Assembly: GCF_037392515.1 (NCBI RefSeq) | Contig: NC_090291.1 | Location: 16,643,501 to 16,707,500, forward strand | Direction of reading: 5' to 3' | DNA length: 64,000 bases | Origin: Haliotis asinina | Taxonomy: Eukaryota > Mollusca > Gastropoda > Lepetellida > Haliotidae | Part shown: positions 58,015-64,000 of the stretch, piece by piece | How positions within the stretch are numbered: position 1 is the first letter of the stretch | How the letters are laid out: every line of letters starts with the position of its first letter | Program-made: the position numbers and the translations under genes | Notes under the pieces: model-generated | What the model was told of the DNA's origin: nothing | Database searches by the model: none | The model's input: only the letters and a program-made list of their open reading frames with translations

Positions 58015-58187
58015 CTTTGATTTTGAGGGGCGGTGGGGTGGCTTAGTGAATAAGGCGTCCAGCCAAAGACCCGGGTTCGATTTCCCACCTGGGTACAATG
58101 TGTGAAACCCATTTCTAGTGTCTCCCGTTGTTATATTGCGGGAATATTGCTAAATGTTTCGTAAAAGCTCATTCACTTTGATTTTGA
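58015..58187 (+). mobile_element. SINE family A with 12-bp target-site duplication
   Basis: Body 58027-58175: GGCGGTGGGGTGGCTTAGTG, box B GGGTTCGATTTCCC, GGGTACAATGTGTGAAACCC, GGGAATATTGCTAAATG and CGTAAAAGCTCATTCA. It is flanked by CTTTGATTTTGA at 58015-58026 and 58176-58187, a perfect duplication, which shows insertion by LINE-type retrotransposition. Confidence 0.93.
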
Positions 58188-58562
58188 AATAGTTCGGCTG
58201 TCATCAGTCCTTGAGAAATTAAGGAACAGCTTTTCTATCCAGACCATACACAAGTCAAATGTGAATTTGTGCGTTAAAGCATCATTTTTGTTTATATACT
58301 CAGGTTCTCAAGCAATGACAAACAAGACTAGAACATTTAGAAATTGCCAATTCATAAACATTATAAAACAGTCTCATGAATAAACCTTTGATGAAACGCA
58401 GTAACATTAGTCATGCGGTGCGGCCGTAAAATCCCATGCTGCACGAACATTCTCATCCGAGGTCAGACACATTGTCCACATGACCACAGATGAGCCCCTC
58501 AGCATACTGGCAAGGTAAAGATGTCATCTGTCTCCACACCCTGCTACACCTGCATACGACAA

Positions 58563-58713
58563 GAGTGAATGAGTATGGTTTTATGCCGTCTTTAGCAAAA
58601 TTCCAGCAACATGACGTCGGGGACATCAGAAATGGGCTGCACATGCTGTACCCATGTGGGTAATAGAACCATGACAAGAGAACGCTTCAACCACTTGGCT
58701 ACCCCACTGCCTA
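58563..58713 (-). mobile_element. SINE family A, near complete
   Basis: GAGTGAATGAGTATGGTTTTATGCC, TTAGCAAAATTCCAGCAACA, GAAATGGGCTGCACATGC, a mutated box B and box A complement CAACCACTTGGCTACCCC. Possible imperfect duplication CCTGCATACGACA / CCTTCATACGCCA at its ends. Confidence 0.9.
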
Positions 58714-60902
58714 CCTTCATACGCCAGGACCTATTCTTCCCCGTAATCCATACGCATGGATGAGCTTATCCGTCACCCTTAATCCCATATCCAGAAAAGG
58801 ATTTCGTAAAACCATAATTACCTACTTAAGAAATGCGTTCAGTCCAATCATGTCCACTGTCCAATTCATCACAGCCATGCAAAGTGCGTATAATGTTGTT
58901 TCACTTCCCATTAAAGTTAACAACGACCCAGACGCCAGGGTGTGAAATCTCTTCAGTGAGTTAGCTTCCCACACATAGGCTATAACGCCATATGTGACCA
59001 CCAGCGACGTGTACGACGATACTACGTCATCATCGGAGGTAAGCGAGACTGTACGTATGTTGGTAGATGTGAATTGTAATCCATGGTTTGGCAACATATA
59101 TCAACTTAAAACAGCAAACATTTGGTTTTTGCTTGGTAGCATCTAGCATTAGTCCTGGTGGTCGTTTGATCATGGTGATGTGCAAAATACTGAATTTATC
59201 TTTGTCAACTACAGTGATGTACCAGCTCGTATGACAACATGGATTATTGGAGGGTTTTTTCGTTGTGCTTGAAGCCGCAATCAGCAATGTTCCAGATATA
59301 TTGAATCCGTCTGTTAATAATGACAATCCAGTGAGCAACAGCATGAGCACTGAACGCAACTGTGTTACCGAGCCTGGCATCACATGCCTCCAACAGATCA
59401 TGATCTTCAAGAGACGCTGGCTTCTAATATTGCTTCAAAACTATGCTGGACCTAAAACAGATGGCTGGTTTTCAGAGACGCTTTACTTACAATACACGAA
59501 TAGACGCTTGGCCTTCAAATGACTCCATGTCTCCAACAGAAATTTATTCAGAAATTGATCTTGAACATCAAATACATGCAGGAATCCAAACTCTTGTTTT
59601 TCCCGGATCTGGGGTATTGGGGTATTTTATTTGTTTGTTGTTTTTTTGTTGTTTTTTTTTTTGGGGGGGGGGGGTTTGTTTTGTTTGTTTTGTTTGTTTT
59701 GGTATTTTTTTGGTTTTTTTGTGTTGTACTTTTGGGTTTTTTCTTTTTTCCTTTTCTAATGTTTTTCTATTTTTAATTTGAGTTTCTTTTTATAGGATGA
59801 TAGGGGGAGGATAAGGGTGGTTCGTTCTTGTTTTGTTTTGTTTTGTTTTCATATTTTTGTGGGTTTTTTTCCATTACTATTTCCGGTTGTTTGTTTTGAG
59901 CTTTTCTTCTTTTTCTAGAACAATCTGCGTCCGAAATGCTGATATGAAATATGTTGTTGCCAGGGACGTAGCGACCATTATGAAAATAATCCCGTGCTTA
60001 AATATGATTGCTGCTGAAAAGGTTGGGCAACCCGCAGTACTACCTGAATATGTAGCTTTGTAACCTACCAGGCTTACACGTATATAATGGTTTGCAGCGC
60101 GGCTAGTTGTAAATAATGTAATGAAATTTTAAATACTATTTGCTGTTAAATTGCATGGCTACAGTATGTGTTTGAGTTGATATTCCAAGACATCCCCTGA
60201 GATCCGACTGACCCACGTTTCACACGAACACCTCAAGCAACTAATCAAGGTTGGGGAGAGAGATTTTACGAGCGCTAGTTTCATTAACCGTGCCACGTGG
60301 ATCTTCTGCTAAGTACATTATAGTTTCTACAAAATCCATTCTCGGGCACTAATGCCGAGGGTTGTGGATTTTACGAAGAGTTGAACATTTTCCTCTCTTA
60401 ATTTTTAACTTTGTAAGACTGAAATATTATTCGAGGCGGCACGAAAACCCATTCTGCTGGCTAATAATCGGTATGTCACTCAACGTTTTAGTGTCGTGAT
60501 GGTAAGTTGACTTTGTATTTAAAACATTAATTTTAACCTGCGATGTATTTACAGCATTCGTAGAGATCACAGTCATGTGGAAACATTTATAAAAAAAGTC
60601 ACACAAACACACACGCACACACTCATATATATGTGCGTGAGTGTGTTTCTACAAACATACGTGATATGTATATGAATTCATTCATTTAAATATATCTTAC
60701 CATAATGTTACTAGTCTTTTTCAAAATACATAACTCCCTTCCTTTACATTTATGGCACACTTTAAAACAAACAAACAAACAACCATTTGGCCAGTGTCAG
60801 TTTGCACTGTGCATGTATTCTCAAAATCTTGTCAATAAACAGTAACCTACATGCGAATTAGTAGCATGTCTTCAAGATTTAATGTAAGCCTGTCTGACGT
60901 CC
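58714..60902. other. spacer with T/G-rich low complexity
   Basis: 59630-59780 and 59825-59870 are T/G homopolymer-like tracts; the open frames there (FFFVVFFF type) are artefacts. 60766-60783 is (AAAC)n. The overlapping frames at 58760-59522 have no domain. Confidence 0.5.
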
Positions 60903-61264
60903 AAGGTCACCCAGTGGTCAAGTCTTAGGCTAATCTAATGTCGCAACTGGCCGTCCCCGGTCAGACTCCTTGGGAGGGGAAGGGGACAGTCCCCAGAGGT
61001 TCACCCTCCAGCAGTACAAGTCTGTGCTTAGTGTATAATTGATCCTGACCGCCACAGCTGGTGCCCGAACAGAGAGTGCCGTCACACGTGGGCCTACATT
61101 GATGTCAAGAAATCGGGAACGTTGTAGCGTGGGCTGGCTTGCCGCGACTAGAACTAGAGCAATAGTTACATGGTATGGATACCATAGGACTTCCAAACGG
61201 GTTTTGCGTGTGACGACCTCCAAGAGACATGGGATGGATATAAGACTTGATGTTATGCCAAAAG
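60903..61264 (+). other. GC-rich block with tRNA-like start and splice donor
   Basis: Starts with a box A-like CACCCAGTGGTCAAGTCTTA and, 50 bases later, CCCGGTCAGACTCC (weak box B), so a third tRNA-derived SINE head is possible. TGGTGCCCGAACAGAGAG at 61059-61076 matches the lysine-tRNA primer-binding site of retroelements at 15 of 18 positions. The block ends at ATGCCAAAAG/GTAAGTTTG (GT at 61265), with an open frame (61039-61264) leading into it. Exon, retroelement leader and chance are all possible. Confidence 0.3.
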
Positions 61265-62567
61265 GTAAGTTTGGGTGTTCTCCTCATCGACTCTCCTCAA
61301 TCTCTTCATCTCGAATCATTTGTGTACTCAAAAGTTTCTGGTTCAGGGAATCTAGTTGATCAATAAATACCATGACTTACTCTCCACCATGACGCTTTGG
61401 TTACTCGCCCTGTCACTACTGACATTGACTTTCAAACACACATGAATAAACGCGATCGATTTTACATTGTACCTTTTAATTTCTTGCTGTCCATTGAAGT
61501 TGGAGTTTGGACAATAAACACTGTGTGGGGTTTGTATACCTGTTGCTATTAGTACGTAATATATGGTTGAGGAGACTTGCAGGACGTCCGACTCTCTACC
61601 AGCCGGTACTTCACAGTCTTACATCACTTTATACGATGACGTCGTTCAGGTAAATTGTTTTATTTTTAATATTGTTGAGTGTTTTCTTCCAAGACATCCA
61701 AACCCGTTTCAATCCACTCAAAAGATACCACACAATCGTTTAAATCGTTAGCCTTAAAATATTAAAAGGCACTATCACCGCTTTTCTACATTCGTCAACA
61801 GTAACTAGACTTTACCACTGAATTGATTTTCAAATTATTGCTTGCCCAATACAGAGTTACAAATATAATTATAAAATTCATGCCACGAGGCGTAATTCTT
61901 GAAACCTGCTGGATCATTTGAATGTCATTTGAATATGACCATAAAATAATTTTCCCCAAGCCCAAACATGCACATGTATTCAATGGCTTTGTACCTTACT
62001 GTATCACGCATACACCTGCAGTTTGACCCATCCAAAGACTGAGTGTAAAAACAAGGCAGTCAGTCGGTATTTTGGACAGTATATACTATGTAAAAAAAGA
62101 AACGCATAGGCGTTTTGTATTTTTTTTTTAAACTATTAATTACCTATTGTATTCAAACAGTCGTCAATATATATGTAACAAAAGTGTTGATGGCATGATT
62201 TTGCACAAGTGCACAAGAAAAAAATTCGATTTTAGATGAAAATGTTGACTTTGATGAGATTTCCTGCAAGGACTAAAAGGTATCGTAAGAGAAATCACCT
62301 TCCAGTTGAGATTGTGCTGCAAAGTGCATGTACTATGTTGCAATAATAATCCACATTATTTTCGGGAATTGGCGATCGTTTTGGAGTTGGGGGTGGGGAT
62401 AGTATATCTTTACTGTAACGTCGTAACAGCTTGATGTGGGAGGGAAACCCGAAGTAATGCAGCTCTTTAAATTTACTATGAACGCTGGTAAGGTCCCAAC
62501 ATATCAGGAACTCCATGTCAAAGGTTTCGGATGGTCTAGTCTGCCTCACAGTTCCTGAACCACTATG
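61265..62567. other. spacer
   Basis: No repeat or gene was recognised apart from the minus-strand FGFPSHIK-like segment at 62400-62470, related to one at about 35200. Confidence 0.35.
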
Positions 62568-62812
62568 GACCCGTGAACCCATGCTGGGCACAAAAATGCG
62601 ACTATGCTTGTCGTAAGATGGGACTGACGGGATCGTGTGGTGAGACTCGCTGACTTAGTTAACATATATCATCGGGTCCCAACTGCGCGGATCGATGATC
62701 ATTCCGTTGATCACCGGATTGTCCGGTCCAGATTCGATTACTTATAGATCGCTGCTATATAGCTGCAATATGGCGTAAAGCTCAACTCACTTACTCACAA
62801 TGAACCACAATG
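62556..62812 (+). mobile_element. SINE family B, full length with target-site duplication
   Basis: Body 62568-62800: ATGCTTGTCGTAAGATGGGA, ACTGACGGGATCGTGTGG, TCATCGGGTCCCAACTGCGC, TCACCGGATTGTCCGGTCC, GATCGCTGCTATATAGCTGC and GGCGTAAAGCTCAACTCAC. TGAACCACTATG (62556-62567) and TGAACCACAATG (62801-62812) flank it with 11 of 12 positions equal. Confidence 0.93.
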
Positions 62813-63187
62813 TCTGCAATGCAAAAATCCAAATGAAGCAAGCTTCGTTTCCTGTTGAACTCAATGAACTTTAATCATGTATGTGTACATTTATTGCTTC
62901 ACTTAATATGCATGTATTCAGTTATGGGAACAAAATAAGTAATATTTTTTAAATTCTCGGTTTTACACAGATTCAGGTCTAACTCTCCCATTTTACCGGG
63001 GATTCTTTATAAATGGAATTATTTCTTTCTGTCTATTATATATTTATATCCAGATGCTTAGCGTTAGTTTACAGGCAGTAATTACGACACCTTAGATGGT
63101 CGAAACATCCATGTCACAAGGTAGCTCAGGAAAATAAACACATATCAATTACATATGCCTCGGTAACATGTACTGTTGTGTGTATAT
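62813..63187. other. AT-rich spacer
   Basis: Nothing recognised. Confidence 0.4.
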
Positions 63188-63262
63188 GCGGTGGAATCTG
63201 TCAAATCCGGACTCTCTAAAAGCCGGCTTTCTTCATAATCCGGACTACTTTCTGTGTACTTT
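63188..63262 (+). mobile_element. fragment related to the 45.4-kb MITE ends
   Basis: GCGGTGGAATCTGTCAAATC followed by CGGACTCTCTAAAAGCCGGC and CATAATCCGGACTAC resembles the terminal and subterminal part of the 45422 MITE (AAACCGGC / AATCCGGC motifs). No right end was found. Confidence 0.5.
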
Positions 63263-63288
63263 CATATATGGCACATTGTAAGATAGAA

Positions 63289-63498
63289 GACCGATGTATA
63301 GCTGCAATATTGCTCAGTGCGGCGTAAAACTAAAGTCTGTCACTCATTTATATGACGCCATAACATAGAGGACCGCTGTGTAGCTGTAATATTGCTGAAT
63401 GCAGCGTAAAACTAAAGTCAGTCACTCGTTTATATCACGCCATACCATAGAGGACCGTCATATACCTGGAATATTGCAGAGGGCTGCGTTAAACTACA
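63289..63498 (+). repeat. 82-bp tandem triplication of a SINE B tail
   Basis: GACCG starts recur at 63289, 63371 and 63453. Each unit contains TAGCTGNAATATTGC, the GCGGCGTAAAACTAAAGTC tail and TATATNACGCCATANCATAGAG as linker. The third unit ends after the tail. Confidence 0.92.
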
Positions 63499-63607
63499 AA
63501 ATAAAAACTTGGAAGAATAATGAGGCTACTGGTTACGACCACCTTTGCAAACATTATACGACAGTCAGGGAATATACACTGTATTGTGTGCTGCTGTTTT
63601 CACCTCT

Positions 63608-63727
63608 ATCTCTAATGATTTGGATTCCCCACAGGGTACAATCTGCGAAGCTCATTTTTGGTGTCCCCCGATGTGATATTGCTGGAATATTGCTGAAAGT
63701 GGCGTAAAACTAATCTCTAATGATTTG
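63608..63727 (+). mobile_element. 5'-truncated SINE family A with 15-bp target-site duplication
   Basis: The body 63623-63712 starts inside box B (GATTCCCC) and ends GGCGTAAAACTA. ATCTCTAATGATTTG is present identically at 63608-63622 and 63713-63727. 5' truncation with a perfect duplication is the classic result of target-primed reverse transcription, and the lack of mutations suggests a young insertion. Confidence 0.95.
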
Positions 63728-64000
63728 TGTTCCTTGTGAGGTGAAAATCGATATACAAAGTGAAAGGTATATGACATAAACCATATTGAATGTAAGTTTT
63801 ATGTGATCAACATCTGGCCAACAACGGTCTACTCATGTATGTGTCTCGGGTTACTTTATCATGCTCTGAAATTAGCAACATTCATTTGAATAGTAACACA
63901 CGACATAGTCTGTGGAAACAACTGTCGCCATGCATACATTTTATGTGTATGGACTTTGTGGATGAATAGCATTGTGACTTTCTTGACTTGGACACCATTA
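63728..64000. other. right-edge spacer
   Basis: Nothing recognised. Confidence 0.4.

Noticed and set aside
59443-59781. Phe/Val-rich frames near 59.6 kb
   Set aside because: Arise from T/G homopolymer tracts.

Overview
This window looks like invertebrate nuclear DNA, most likely from a gastropod mollusc of the abalone type (Haliotis). The coding density is very low, there is no operon structure, and spliced-gene signals are sparse. Two interspersed SINE families recur about 35 times. Their 3' tails read GCGGCGTAAAACT followed by ACTC repeats, a signature I associate with abalone; that association is from memory and unchecked. All assignments rest on reading the sequence alone.

The one secure protein gene is a small/intermediate-conductance calcium-activated potassium channel (KCNN/SK type) at 46553-47944 on the + strand. 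Its 463 codons are uninterrupted and carry six membrane segments, the TVGYGD filter and a calmodulin-binding C-terminus. A 3' splice site lies 20 bases before the start codon, so an untranslated exon must lie upstream; a well-bounded candidate is at 31178-31273. Weaker exon or promoter candidates are at 20751-20904, 24571-24751, 34014-34281 (minus), 49255-49360 and 50160-50260.

The rest is repeats. 1-5.5 kb: a 25-copy 66-bp minisatellite (1017-2692) and a CA/ACTC/CT microsatellite (5119-5384), each with duplicated unique sequence on both sides. 7.8-9.7 kb: SINE pieces, including one whose inside has grown to thirteen 51-bp units between intact target-site duplications. 10.5-13 kb and 26.9-27.5 kb: dead mariner and Tc1 copies. 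28.1-28.6 kb: a terminal-inverted-repeat element with unusual self-complementarity. 33.4-36.6 kb: a dense SINE cluster. 37.5-38.1 kb: an antisense Tc1 transposase relic. 41-45.7 kb: several minisatellites and a 176-bp MITE inside one of two tandem segments, the other being the empty site. 54-58.7 kb and 62.5-63.8 kb: more SINE clusters, one with a perfect 15-bp target-site duplication and one with a triplicated tail.

The long open frames over 1-2.7 kb and 8.8-9.6 kb come from tandem repeats whose period is a multiple of three; I do not regard them as genes. The most interesting signals are the SINE-internal expansion, the MITE with its paralogous empty site, the foldback element at 28 kb, and the single-exon channel gene with an out-of-frame acidic tail just past its stop.
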